The notes beneath the pieces were generated by a model, which worked only from the letters and a program-made list of their open reading frames with translations, did not search any database and was not told the origin of the DNA. The translations under genes were made by a program, and so were the position numbers. Below, one piece after another: positions 1 through 6,440 of a stretch of DNA of 38,922 nucleotides. The stretch is from a virus: IMG/VR virus record IMGVR_UViG_3300000956_000034, positions 1 through 38,922 of that record. One strand, 5' to 3'. How positions within the stretch are numbered: the first letter of the stretch is position 1; each line of letters starts with the position of its first letter.

Positions 1-39
1 GTTCTGGGGGGGGGTCGGTAGACTTCCGACCCACCCCCC
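1..39. repeat. Left copy of the 39-bp terminal direct repeat
   Basis: Bases 1-39 are identical to bases 38884-38922, and the genes on either side run the same way (minus strand) as one continuous late block. The window is therefore a closed circle with a 39-base overlap, or a linear genome with a very short terminal repeat. An overlap of one assembly k-mer would look the same, and that is the simplest reading. Confidence 0.85.
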
Positions 40-42
40 CCC
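6..42. other. G9/C9 hairpin at the genome junction
   Basis: Nine G (6-14) followed by TCGG pair with CCGACCC and a run of nine C (34-42). The stem is GGGTCGG (12-18) with CCGACCC (26-32), a bulged A at 33, then G6-11 with C34-39; the loop is TAGACTT. There is no T-run, so it is not a canonical intrinsic terminator. It lies between the ParB-like remnant and the small acidic gene, just upstream of the terminase genes, where packaging signals are often found; that role is only inferred. Confidence 0.6.
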
Positions 43-79
43 AGCTCGTGCGCTGTCGCGCGCGGCGCGCACCCGGCGC

Positions 80-304
80 TCAGTCCTTGCTGTTGTCGTC
101 ATCAGCCGGCGGCGTGCTACGGCTCGCGCCGGTGCCCGTCGCCCCCGGTGCCGTACTGGTCGCACCGGCGCCTGTCGCCCCGGATGCCGTGGATGTTTTC
201 TCACGAACGGCCGCAATGAGTTTGCGAACGGCTTCGCGGACGCGTGAGTCCGGGTTCCCCTGTTGGATTTGTTTCTCGATCTCTTGCAGTTCGTGTTCGT
301 TCAT
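80..304 (-). CDS. Small hypothetical protein with charged helix and Gly/Ala/Thr tail
   Basis: A 74-residue protein. Residues 1-36 form a highly charged, probably helical segment (MNEHELQEIEKQIQQG onward); residues 37-65 are low-complexity Gly-Ala-Thr-Ser with repeated GATG/GATS units, and the end is acidic. The ATG at 304 is preceded by AGGAG at a good distance. It overlaps the tail of the HNH gene in another frame by about 100 bases. It is the last gene of the minus-strand block before the junction hairpin. I do not recognise the family. Confidence 0.6.
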   Translation of the reverse strand: MNEHELQEIEKQIQQGNPDSRVREAVRKLIAAVREKTSTASGATGAGATSTAPGATGTGASRSTPPADDDNSKD

Positions 305-605
305 GACGCGTTTGCTCCTGTCGTGTCTTACGATCGTGGCAGCGTTTGTTCAACGCCTGCCAGTTGCTGGGATTCCAGAACAATTCAGCGTTACCGCCGT
401 GTGGGATGCGATGGTCGACAACGGTGGCCGGGCGGGGCATCGGCAATACCTGGCACTCTGCGCACTGGCACAGGGGATGTTCAACGAGGAAACATTTGGC
501 GGCCCGTGCCCAGCGGTTCGAATAACCGCGTTGGGTGCGAGTAGGCCGCGCCGCCGTGACCGCCCGCCATCCTGGCGAACGATACGGCGGCGGGCGATAA
601 GGCAT
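201..605 (-). CDS. HNH endonuclease
   Basis: A 134-residue protein with a typical phage HNH layout: the N-terminal stretch is basic, cysteines 46, 48 and 51 lie in PLCQCAEC, the catalytic DH pair is at 64-65 (VVDHRIPHGG), and NWQALNKRCHDRKT follows at 81-94, the usual end of the beta-beta-alpha metal fold. It would nick or cut DNA; HNH proteins next to terminase genes assist packaging in several HK97-type phages (established). A start at 605 (ATG) gives a normal-length protein; a GTG at 668 is an alternative. The basic C-terminal 30 residues overlap the next gene and are probably not part of the fold. Confidence 0.85.
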   Translation of the reverse strand: MPYRPPPYRSPGWRAVTAARPTRTQRGYSNRWARAAKCFLVEHPLCQCAECQVLPMPRPATVVDHRIPHGGNAELFWNPSNWQALNKRCHDRKTRQEQTRHERTRTARDRETNPTGEPGLTRPRSRSQTHCGRS

Positions 606-722
606 GGGGTAGGAAACAGCGCTCGGGAAAAGACTGCCGTTATCTGTTCCCGTTACTTGCAACGTCACATCGCGGGTAATGTTTTGTTGCCCCGGTGGGA
701 CAGCAACGGCAGTTTGACCGGC

Positions 723-1133
723 TTATAACACCGAATGGCGCCACTGTTCAACCGCTGGCATGAGACAGGAGTAGAGCGAGCTGTGAACGGCCAGCATCCG
801 GGTGCGATATTCCAGCCGACACAGACCGAGGCGCCGATAGCGATTCGTCATAGGCTCATCCTCGCTTGAGCAGTAGTGGACCCATACGAGGCGGCGCATG
901 CGTTGCGGGAGTTGAGCGATGGCGCGATCGATCGCGAGCAATTGATCCTCGCTCAAGGACAGTCCACCGCCGCTCGCATGCTTCGGCAGTTCGAGCAGAC
1001 CGGAGTACGTGCCGCACCCGAGCCGATCGGCGCCGTAGATCCAGGCCGCCCACGCGAGTAGCAAACGTTCCGCGAATTCACATTCTTCGGAGATATCCGT
1101 ATCGTCGGTGATGTCGATCTCGATGGCGTGCAT
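723..1133 (-). CDS. Putative Q-like late antiterminator
   Basis: A 136-residue protein with an acidic N-terminus, a Trp-rich segment (LLLAWAAWIYGADRLG), a central SLSEDQLLAIDRAIAQLP helix and a basic C-terminal part with RYRRLGLCRLEYRTRM, resembling the sigma-like/HTH C-terminus of phage antitermination Q proteins. The ATG at 1133 is chosen because the stretch upstream encodes a different small membrane protein. In this circular map the terminase and structural genes lie downstream on the same strand, the right place for a late activator. The family call is from general sequence pattern only. Confidence 0.45.
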   Translation of the reverse strand: MHAIEIDITDDTDISEECEFAERLLLAWAAWIYGADRLGCGTYSGLLELPKHASGGGLSLSEDQLLAIDRAIAQLPQRMRRLVWVHYCSSEDEPMTNRYRRLGLCRLEYRTRMLAVHSSLYSCLMPAVEQWRHSVL

Positions 1134-1135
1134 GG

Positions 1136-1261
1136 CTACCGTAGAACGGATTCGCGCGGCGTGCATAGCGGTCCCCAGGCATGCGTCCACCAGTACAGCA
1201 CGACGGTGCTGACGATGACCATGAGGATCACGATGGTCTGGCAACGCGCGCGGCGATTCAT
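1136..1261 (-). CDS. Tiny single-span membrane protein (41 aa)
   Basis: A short open frame gives MNRRARCQTIVILMVIVSTV, then VLYWWTHAW and an 11-residue tail. It has a positively charged N-terminus followed by an uninterrupted hydrophobic span (residues 9-25), so an inner-membrane, N-in topology is likely. GAGGA lies 10-14 bases upstream of the ATG at 1261, and the stop is two bases before the Q-like gene, so it fits the operon. Function is unknown; a small holin-like or regulatory membrane peptide is possible. Confidence 0.5.
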   Translation of the reverse strand: MNRRARCQTIVILMVIVSTVVLYWWTHAWGPLCTPRESVLR

Positions 1262-1282
1262 CCATGCCAATCCTCATAACGA

Positions 1283-1501
1283 CTAGCGCTGTTCCAAGGC
1301 CGCGTCGAGCAGATCCAGCGGCCCCTGATCGGTGACGATGCCATCGCGCCGGCTGCTCGCGACGCGTAACGCCGCCGCCTCGATGCGCTGGAGTCTGTGC
1401 AGCTCACGGACCGCTTCGGCGAAATCATCCGCGAGCTGGCGCTTGATGCCATCGGCGCCGGTGTAGCTGTAACTCTCTAGCCGTCCAATCAAGTCCATCA
1501 T
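1283..1501 (-). CDS. Small hypothetical protein
   Basis: A 72-residue, largely helical protein (ADDFAEAVRELHRLQRIEAAAL, residues 24-45) with no cysteines or membrane segments. Its ATG overlaps the stop of the preceding gene in an ATGA arrangement at 1498-1501, indicating translational coupling. I do not recognise a family; the helical amphipathic pattern suggests a small oligomerising protein. Two adjacent Met codons (1501, 1498) are possible starts. Confidence 0.6.
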   Translation of the reverse strand: MMDLIGRLESYSYTGADGIKRQLADDFAEAVRELHRLQRIEAAALRVASSRRDGIVTDQGPLDLLDAALEQR

Positions 1502-1914
1502 GCTGACTCCCGCGTATGTTTATCCGCACTGACCGCGCGCAGGTCCGACAGCGGCAACACCTCGATGCCCTCGGTCAGTGGGCGTTCACGCAAGAAGACC
1601 AGTTGCGTTGGCGATTCGGCCAAGATGCGGTCAACGTGCATCGCGACGAGTTGAAATCCCAGCTTCGCCAGCCGATAGCGTTCCGTCGGTGTGAACCACG
1701 TGTGAATTTGCTGCTCAGTGCGACAGCCACAGCCGAAATGCGCGCCGCCGTATTCGCGTTGCAAACGTCGCACGCGGCGCCCGAGGTGTGGGAATTCCTC
1801 TAGCCACGTCATGGGCGGCGGTGGCCCGAACGAATCGCACCACACCGCGCTGAACCCAGGACGATACGGCCCGCGCCCCTCCGCATCCTGCACGCGTAAG
1901 ATTCGCGGTCTCAT
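1498..1914 (-). CDS. Hypothetical phage protein (Trp/Cys motif)
   Basis: A 138-residue protein starting MRPRILRVQDAEGRGPYRPG. The start at 1914 overlaps the methyltransferase stop (ATGA). It has a GAHFGCGCRTEQQIHTWFTP segment (about residues 56-75) with a CGC pair and conserved-looking aromatic residues, as seen in small uncharacterised phage proteins encoded near methylases and replication genes. No known catalytic motif is visible. Confidence 0.6.
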   Translation of the reverse strand: MRPRILRVQDAEGRGPYRPGFSAVWCDSFGPPPPMTWLEEFPHLGRRVRRLQREYGGAHFGCGCRTEQQIHTWFTPTERYRLAKLGFQLVAMHVDRILAESPTQLVFLRERPLTEGIEVLPLSDLRAVSADKHTRESA

Positions 1915-2528
1915 GCGAATAGCCTGCCTTGTGCTTGCGCCCGCCCTATCCGCTCGCATGCGATATCAAAATATCGCTCGTTCAATTCGACGCCGATAAA
2001 GGGCCTGCAAAGATTCGCGCAGGCCACGCCCGTGCTTCCGCTGCCCATGAATTGGTCACAAACGGTGCCGGACGTCATAGCGACACACCATGCCATGAGC
2101 GCGACGGGCTTTTGCGTCGGATGAATTTTTCCTTCTGCCGCGAGCTGTCCGCGTGAGTAGTTGAATGCTCTTACGGGCTGATCCAACGTGGTCCAAGCAA
2201 GTTCGCAGTGTCCGCTGCTGAAATCTCGCTGCAGCTTGTCCCACACGAGCCAACCGCGTGAGGGCGGAAACGGGTAATAGTTCCCTCCCCATACGATCGC
2301 TTGCGTAAACCGCGTAAGTGAGTCGACAAGACCGGCCACCGGCGCTTGGTCCCATGCCATGCCCTCCGCTATCAACGGCCACTGAGGGCCGTTCTGCCAT
2401 TTCGCATCGCCGAGCCCATAGGGCGGATCGGTCACGATGGCGTCAATTCCTTCGATGCTCGGCAGGATCTCGCGGCAATCGCCCAGATATAACGTCGCAT
2501 TTTGCAATGTCACGACGCGATGTTTCAT
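1911..2528 (-). CDS. DNA methyltransferase (DPPY, N6-adenine type)
   Basis: A 205-residue methylase. The catalytic motif IV is TDPPYG (DPPY at 34-37) and the AdoMet-binding motif I is FMGSGSTG (160-167), preceded by KIHPTQKPVALMAW, so the order is catalytic then cofactor motif, as in beta-class enzymes. DPPY favours adenine-N6 modification. It would protect phage DNA from restriction or mark sites for regulation. It is coupled by 4-base overlaps to the nuclease gene upstream (2525-2971) and to the hypothetical gene downstream. No target-recognition domain of its own is obvious, as expected for this compact size. Confidence 0.92.
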   Translation of the reverse strand: MKHRVVTLQNATLYLGDCREILPSIEGIDAIVTDPPYGLGDAKWQNGPQWPLIAEGMAWDQAPVAGLVDSLTRFTQAIVWGGNYYPFPPSRGWLVWDKLQRDFSSGHCELAWTTLDQPVRAFNYSRGQLAAEGKIHPTQKPVALMAWCVAMTSGTVCDQFMGSGSTGVACANLCRPFIGVELNERYFDIACERIGRAQAQGRLFA

Positions 2529-2971
2529 CGCGAATGTTCCTTTTGCCAGCCGCGCGATTCCAACACCTGCGTCAGGTAGCGGATCGCGTGGCCGTGTCGT
2601 ACGTGATCGGTCGTGAAGCGCAGAACGTGATAGCCGAGGTAGGCTGCATCATTCGCCTTGTCGATGTCACGCAGGATTGCGCTCGGATGTGAGTGCGCGC
2701 CGCCGCCACGACGCCAGATGCCGCCGTCGATCTCGATGAGTAGCCGATACTCGGGATACGCAAAATCAGCCTCCCACTTGCGCCCGAGGACTTGCCGCGC
2801 GAATAGAAATCTTCGCCTGATCGCGGGCAAGCCGGAGGCTTTCACCACGAGCGCGAATGTATCCTCGCTGGATTGACCATGCTGCGCGTGTCGCTGCGCG
2901 CGCATCCATGCGCGCCCGACCACGGAGGTCGTGACGGTGCCGGCCAGTGTGAGCTGTCGCGGCGCTCTCAT
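2525..2971 (-). CDS. DUF559/Vsr-like endonuclease
   Basis: A 148-residue protein with a PD-(D/E)XK-type core: E36 in SSEDTFA, the arginine-rich RRRFLFARQVLGRKWEADF strand (D69), and the diagnostic LLIEIDGG (E80, D82), followed by RDIDKANDAAYLGYHVLRFT, which matches the DUF559/Vsr arrangement (very short patch repair-like nucleases). It ends four bases inside the methyltransferase gene, so the two are translated together. It may act as a repair nuclease for methylation-linked mismatches, or as a cutting partner of the methylase. Confidence 0.8.
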   Translation of the reverse strand: MRAPRQLTLAGTVTTSVVGRAWMRAQRHAQHGQSSEDTFALVVKASGLPAIRRRFLFARQVLGRKWEADFAYPEYRLLIEIDGGIWRRGGGAHSHPSAILRDIDKANDAAYLGYHVLRFTTDHVRHGHAIRYLTQVLESRGWQKEHSR

Positions 2972-3192
2972 CGCGGTGGCTCGATGCTCGGGGTAATGTA
3001 TATTTCAATTTCCACGCGGGCGCGTTGTTGCGTCATGTGCAGTCCGCCGCTCGTGCACGCGCCGACCGTCCACGGGCCGGGCAACAGATCAAACAAACGT
3101 TTCGCGGTCTCCAGACAACGTGCATCCGGCGGCGTCGCGTCGTAGCCATCCCAGCCGCGCGGTAACTTGCGCAATCGTGAGAAGTGATCCAT
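2968..3192 (-). CDS. Small hypothetical protein with GWDGY motif
   Basis: A 74-residue protein, MDHFSRLRKLPRGWDGYDAT at the start, followed by a helix and a strand-rich end. The LPRGWDGYDATPP block (residues 10-22) is a recurring signature of small uncharacterised proteins in phages and bacteria. It overlaps the nuclease start by four bases. No enzymatic residues can be assigned. Confidence 0.6.
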   Translation of the reverse strand: MDHFSRLRKLPRGWDGYDATPPDARCLETAKRLFDLLPGPWTVGACTSGGLHMTQQRARVEIEIYITPSIEPPR

Positions 3193-3195
3193 GGA

Positions 3196-3390
3196 TTACT
3201 CCAGCCGCGCCCGGTAGTCATCGAGCGTCACTCCGAAACGTCGTGCGAACCACGTGCCCCATGTCACGCGCCGCCACTCGCCGTCGAGGTCGCAAACAAG
3301 CGGCGTCAGTTCGTCGCGATGTTTGTACGCGAAGCGCGCGGCGAAGTACTGCAGCCGTGCCAGCTCCGGCCACGAAGAAACATCACGCAT
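3196..3390 (-). CDS. Small hypothetical protein
   Basis: A 64-residue protein rich in aromatic and charged residues (WPELARLQYFAARFAYKHRD, then WRRVTWGTWFARRFGVTLDDY). It sits tightly between two operon genes: its start lies within the last codons of the upstream gene and three bases separate its stop from the next start. No family is recognised. Confidence 0.55.
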   Translation of the reverse strand: MRDVSSWPELARLQYFAARFAYKHRDELTPLVCDLDGEWRRVTWGTWFARRFGVTLDDYRARLE

Positions 3391-3829
3391 AGGGGATCTC
3401 CTCGACGCGTACGCGGAATCCGGGGACGCCGCCGACGGGATCGGCGGGAATGTCGACCGCGACGCAAACGTCGCCGCGATACACGTACGTCCAGTTGCGA
3501 TACTGCGCCGGCGTGAGTGTGCGATGTGCGATCACGAAATCGCACAAGCGATACTGAGGCAAGGGACCATGCTGTCGGATGTAACTCATGCGGCTCACGA
3601 TGGCCGCGAATTGCGGGAACGTCGGCGGGTGGACGGGGTGCTCGATTTTGATTTCTGCCAGCGCGCGCGCGATCACATCGGCGGAGCATTGCTCGATCGT
3701 TTCGCGCCAGTCCGGCGGCGGTTGCGTGCCGAACTGATCCAGCAAGCGCGCGCCGTACCAGCTCGCAAGACGCTTCCACAGTTCGCTTGCGGCGCTCGTG
3801 CTATTCGCGAAATGTTTGCTATTTGCCAT
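3383..3829 (-). CDS. Putative helicase-loader-like replication protein
   Basis: A 148-residue protein. Residues 15-65 (ELWKRLASWYGARLLDQFG, DVIARALAEI and HPPTFPQFAAIV) follow the pattern of lambda P / G39P-type loader N-domains: W..l...yG, a helix ending in alanines, then a (F/H)PPT..(E/Q)f motif. It directly follows, and overlaps by 11 bases, the DUF1376 replication gene, as P follows O in lambda. It would bring the host replicative helicase to the origin. The C-terminal 60 residues are not recognised. This is pattern and context, not a confirmed homology. Confidence 0.55.
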   Translation of the reverse strand: MANSKHFANSTSAASELWKRLASWYGARLLDQFGTQPPPDWRETIEQCSADVIARALAEIKIEHPVHPPTFPQFAAIVSRMSYIRQHGPLPQYRLCDFVIAHRTLTPAQYRNWTYVYRGDVCVAVDIPADPVGGVPGFRVRVEEIPYA

Positions 3830-4661
3830 CGACGGCTCGCATCAATCGATCGTATCGAGTTGCTTCCGGTGCCGTGGCTTCGCGATGTGCCGCGCGTGAT
3901 TCCAGCGCGCGCATGCGACAGCGCCAAACTAATTCCCAATTCACCTTCCGACCGCGTGCCCCCGGTACGGCTCGCCAGAATTCGACAAACTCCAACGTGC
4001 CGGCGTGCACGTCCACGCGCGGTGCATGTTCGCTCGCCCAAGCGCGCATTGCGCTCGTCAGGTGAAACGGTTCAGGGATTCTGACACCGCGCTCTATCCG
4101 CGAAAATTTATTTTTCGCGACTAGAGAGCTATCAGGTAGAGAAGGTCTATCAAGTACAGATGAGCTATCAGATAAAGACTCTGACTCTGACGTCTTATTC
4201 TTATTCTTACTCTTAAGATGCTTGAGGCTGGCTTGAGCAACCCTTGAAGGGTGGCTTGAAGCCGGGCTTGAAGGGTGGCTTGAAGCCTCGCTTGAGTCGA
4301 TTCGTGATTTATCACGTACTTGAGCCGATGCGAGGCCCCCTCGTCTGCCTGATGTCACGTACCGTGCATGTCTGTATACGCACTGTATACGGACAGATTT
4401 TTGCACATCGTTTGTCATACAACCGGGCGCATCCACGGTAAATTTCGTTTGGACTCGCGGCCATGCGCGTTTAAATTCACGCGACGTTACACGTGCGATC
4501 TTGATCAATGTTTGCTGATCGGTCGGCAATGAACCCAGCAACCACTGGGCATCGAGCAGCTCTCGGTAGAGTCCGCGCTCTAACAAAGACCATCCGCGCG
4601 TCTCGGTTGCGAATGATTCGGGATACCACGGCAGCATGGGCAAGCGCGGGTCAGTGGGCAT
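3819..4661 (-). CDS. DUF1376 replication initiation protein
   Basis: A 280-residue protein. Residues 8-75 (LPWYPESFATETRGWSLLERG, then YRELLDAQWLLGSLP) match the DUF1376 domain found at the N-terminus of phage replication proteins. Residues 115-185 are a Ser/Pro/Lys low-complexity linker encoded by the phased repeats described separately. The C-terminus (EFWRAVPGARGRKVNWELVW) resembles the DnaT/DnaC-interacting end of such proteins. It probably binds the origin inside its own gene, as lambda O does. The gene follows the Cro-like repressor by 17 bases and is presumably under the same early promoter. Confidence 0.8.
   Translation of the reverse strand: MPTDPRLPMLPWYPESFATETRGWSLLERGLYRELLDAQWLLGSLPTDQQTLIKIARVTSREFKRAWPRVQTKFTVDAPGCMTNDVQKSVRIQCVYRHARYVTSGRRGGLASAQVRDKSRIDSSEASSHPSSPASSHPSRVAQASLKHLKSKNKNKTSESESLSDSSSVLDRPSLPDSSLVAKNKFSRIERGVRIPEPFHLTSAMRAWASEHAPRVDVHAGTLEFVEFWRAVPGARGRKVNWELVWRCRMRALESRAAHREATAPEATRYDRLMRAVDGK
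4129..4178. repeat. Three 18-bp-spaced iterons (CTATCA..TA.AGA)
   Basis: CTATCAGGTAGAGA (4129), CTATCAAGTACAGA (4147) and CTATCAGATAAAGA (4165) start exactly 18 bp apart. Nine of the first ten conserved positions are shared, and the encoded protein repeats with a six-residue period. Good candidate initiator-binding sites. Confidence 0.7.
4221..4295. repeat. Seven helically phased CTTGA repeats
   Basis: CTTGA begins at 4221, 4232, 4243, 4255, 4267, 4279 and 4291, a period of 11-12 bp, close to one turn of the helix. The central part is a 24-bp higher-order repeat (CTTGAAGGGTGG alternating with CTTGAAGCCGGG). An eighth copy lies at 4319. Phasing on one face suggests protein binding or DNA bending. 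Confidence 0.7.
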
Positions 4662-4678
4662 TCGGCGCTGTCCTAGAG

Positions 4679-4999
4679 TTATATAGCGTTATCGGTGCGT
4701 GTCGTGCCGCGCGTCCGTCGTGCAGGCACTGTGGGGACGGACAGGGGCAAATGTTTCTTGCGTTCCGTGCGTCGCACAGACTCCAGTGCACGCCGCAAGT
4801 CGGCCCCAGTGAGGGGGCGTCCTCGGCTGTAAAGATGCTGTTGAACTTTCAGCGCGCCGCGCGTGCGCCGCTGTAGGTACATCGCCGCCCAGTAGGGAAT
4901 AACCGGGCCCCATTTGTAGACGGCGACGGTTGACACATCGAGTTCACGAGCGACCGCGCGACCGCCCGCGTAATGCGCAATGACATCAACTTTGAGCAT
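4679..4999 (-). CDS. Cro/YdaS-like transcriptional repressor
   Basis: A 106-residue protein starting MLKVDVIAHYAGGRAVAREL. Residues 3-40 carry the helix-turn-helix (VIAHYAGGRAVARELDVSTV, then AVYKWG.VIPYWAAMYLQRRT), typical of Cro/YdaS proteins, in which the recognition helix is followed by a W-G-x-(I/V)P turn. The C-terminal half is basic and unrecognised. The ATG at 4999 is chosen because it starts the HTH directly; longer frames lack support. It is the first gene of the minus-strand early operon and faces the YqaJ gene across a 322-bp control region. Confidence 0.8.
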   Translation of the reverse strand: MLKVDVIAHYAGGRAVARELDVSTVAVYKWGPVIPYWAAMYLQRRTRGALKVQQHLYSRGRPLTGADLRRALESVRRTERKKHLPLSVPTVPARRTRGTTRTDNAI

Positions 5000-5321
5000 G
5001 GGGAAAACGTTAAGCGCGGTTAGTAACAGCGCGCAACTCGCGCCGTCTTTGCCGGTTTTTTTGATCGCGGTCGTTTGTTTGTTTATCAGTGCATTGGCGC
5101 TGCAGTTGACACGTTCACGCGGGCTCGATGAACCGCGTCGGAGCCCCACGTTGCGCACGGACCATTCGCCGATGCACTGCTATAGTTATCATGTCCACCG
5201 CGCGCCCTTGAGTGCACAACGCGCGCATATATGTGCGGATGTGCCGATCACGCCGGTTGACGCGCGTTTGTAACTCGCGTTATGACTATCGCCCTCGCCT
5301 TCGAACGTACGGACACGTCAC
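5000..5321. promoter_or_regulatory. Divergent early control region
   Basis: This stretch separates the Cro-like gene from the recombination operon. It contains a 9-bp palindrome-like GTTAGTAAC at 5019-5027 flanked by GCGCG on both sides, a related GTTTGTAAC at 5266-5274, and TTGACA at 5106-5111. A hydrophobic open frame on the plus strand crosses it but has no ribosome binding site and is not accepted as a gene. No second repressor gene can be read here. Confidence 0.5.
5257..5286 (+). promoter_or_regulatory. Predicted early promoter with embedded operator
   Basis: TTGACG (5257-5262) is followed 17-18 bp later by TTATGAC (5280-5286), a reasonable sigma-70 pair, about 35 bases upstream of the YqaJ start. 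The spacer holds GTTTGTAAC. The same layout recurs at 16274, which supports both. Confidence 0.5.
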
Positions 5322-6230
5322 ATGACACTCACTGCGCGACAAAAAGCCGAACGCCTCACGGGCGTCGGTGCGAGTGAAGTCCTGGCCGCCCTCGGGAAAG
5401 ATCCCCGCTGTACGCCGCTTGTGTTGTATCAACGCAAGACCGGTGAGAGCACTGCGCCCGAGCTAGAGAATGATCCGCGCGTGCATTTTGGAACCTTGCT
5501 CGAACCCGTGTTGCGTCAGGAATTCGCGCGCCGCTCCCACTTGCGCGTGATTCAACGACGCAACACGTTGCGACATCCGACGGCGCCGCTGGTCGGTCAT
5601 CTCGACGGATGGATTCCGGCGCGCAAGTGTGGGCTGGAAATCAAAACGGCGGACCGATACGAGGCGGACGATTTCGGCGAGGAAGATACCGACCAAGTTC
5701 CGCTGCGATACTTTTTCCAGTGTTCCGCCTACATGGCGATCACCGGCGCCGCCGAATGGTTTCTGGTCGTGTTGATCGGCGGGAACGACTATCGCCAATA
5801 TCACCTAACGCGTCAGCCCGAGCTGGAGGACATGATGCTGACGGCGGTGCATCGCTTCTGGTGGCATGTGGAACACGCGTCGCCGCCCGCACCGATCACG
5901 CCCGAGGACGTCCGTTTGCGGTGGCCGCGTGATCTCGGAAGCGCCATCCTCGCGACCGATATGATCATCGGCACCACCGCGCATCTGAGCCAATTGCGTC
6001 ACGACTTACAAACATTACAGCGCGAATATGACGAGGATCTTGTCAGCGTCCAGAAGTTCATGGCGGAGAATGCCGAGCTGGTCGGCCCCGAGGGCCGTCT
6101 ATTGGCCACGTGGCGAACCGCGCGCGCGTCACGACGCCTCGACATCAACGCGCTCACGAAAGATCATCCTGAACTAGCGGCGCAATACATGCGCGAGATT
6201 CCGGGCTCGCGTCGTTTTCTACTCAAGTAA
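5322..6230 (+). CDS. YqaJ-family viral recombinase (exonuclease)
   Basis: A 302-residue protein of the lambda-exonuclease/YqaJ fold. Visible features are TGVGASEVLAALGKDP (14-28), FGTLLEPVLRQEFARR (E61, 56-71), GHLDGW (D95), LEIKTA (E106, K108) and YFFQCSAYMAITG (130-142), which give the E/D-E-x-K metal site and the conserved glutamine strand. It degrades one strand of duplex DNA ends to feed the RecT annealase encoded 1 kb downstream. Residues 215-250 form a predicted coiled coil (LSQLRHDLQTLQREYDEDL). It is the first gene after the early promoter. Confidence 0.93.
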   Translation: MTLTARQKAERLTGVGASEVLAALGKDPRCTPLVLYQRKTGESTAPELENDPRVHFGTLLEPVLRQEFARRSHLRVIQRRNTLRHPTAPLVGHLDGWIPARKCGLEIKTADRYEADDFGEEDTDQVPLRYFFQCSAYMAITGAAEWFLVVLIGGNDYRQYHLTRQPELEDMMLTAVHRFWWHVEHASPPAPITPEDVRLRWPRDLGSAILATDMIIGTTAHLSQLRHDLQTLQREYDEDLVSVQKFMAENAELVGPEGRLLATWRTARASRRLDINALTKDHPELAAQYMREIPGSRRFLLK

Positions 6231-6248
6231 ACGAAAGGAAGTTTTTCC

Positions 6249-6440
6249 ATGGACGAAGAACCCGCATTAGAACCCTGCCCCGGCTGCGGTGCCTTGATTC
6301 GTTGGGTCGATGGCATCGCGTTAGATCCCGGCGAAGGTACGGTGCGCGCGCATCGGGACCGGTGCGTTCATCCCGATGCAGTAACCGTTCGACGCGTGGC
6401 CCGCGCTGATCTCGACGGCGGAGGAAGTGCCAATGGCTAG
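6249..6440 (+). CDS. Small zinc-binding hypothetical protein
   Basis: A 63-residue protein with CPGCG near the N-terminus and HRDRCVHPD further on, a C2-H-C-type arrangement that likely binds zinc. AAGGAAG precedes the ATG at 6249. Its last residues (AVTVRRVARADLDG) are repeated almost exactly at 7050-7091, beyond the next gene, where they continue into a different, longer ending. This indicates that the present C-terminus was created by insertion of the downstream gene. Confidence 0.65.
   Translation: MDEEPALEPCPGCGALIRWVDGIALDPGEGTVRAHRDRCVHPDAVTVRRVARADLDGGGSANG

Larger units (their letters stand above)
4101..4324. other. Candidate replication origin inside the replication gene
   Basis: Two families of direct repeats bracket an AT-rich, pyrimidine-biased stretch (4193-4217) in the linker-coding part of the DUF1376 gene. 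The left edge is also AT-rich (AAAATTTATTTTT, 4103-4115). Iterons plus an unwinding element within the initiator gene is the arrangement of lambdoid origins. This is inferred from architecture; see the two repeat entries. Confidence 0.55.

Noticed and set aside
48-728. 226-codon plus-strand frame opposite the HNH gene
   Set aside because: The minus strand carries a clear HNH motif; this frame is a shadow.
3254-4084. 276-codon plus-strand frame opposite the replication genes
   Set aside because: Arg/Ala-rich shadow of two real minus-strand genes.
4980-5273. Hydrophobic 97-codon plus-strand frame in the early control region
   Set aside because: It starts inside the Cro-like gene, has no ribosome binding site and covers the operator/promoter sites.
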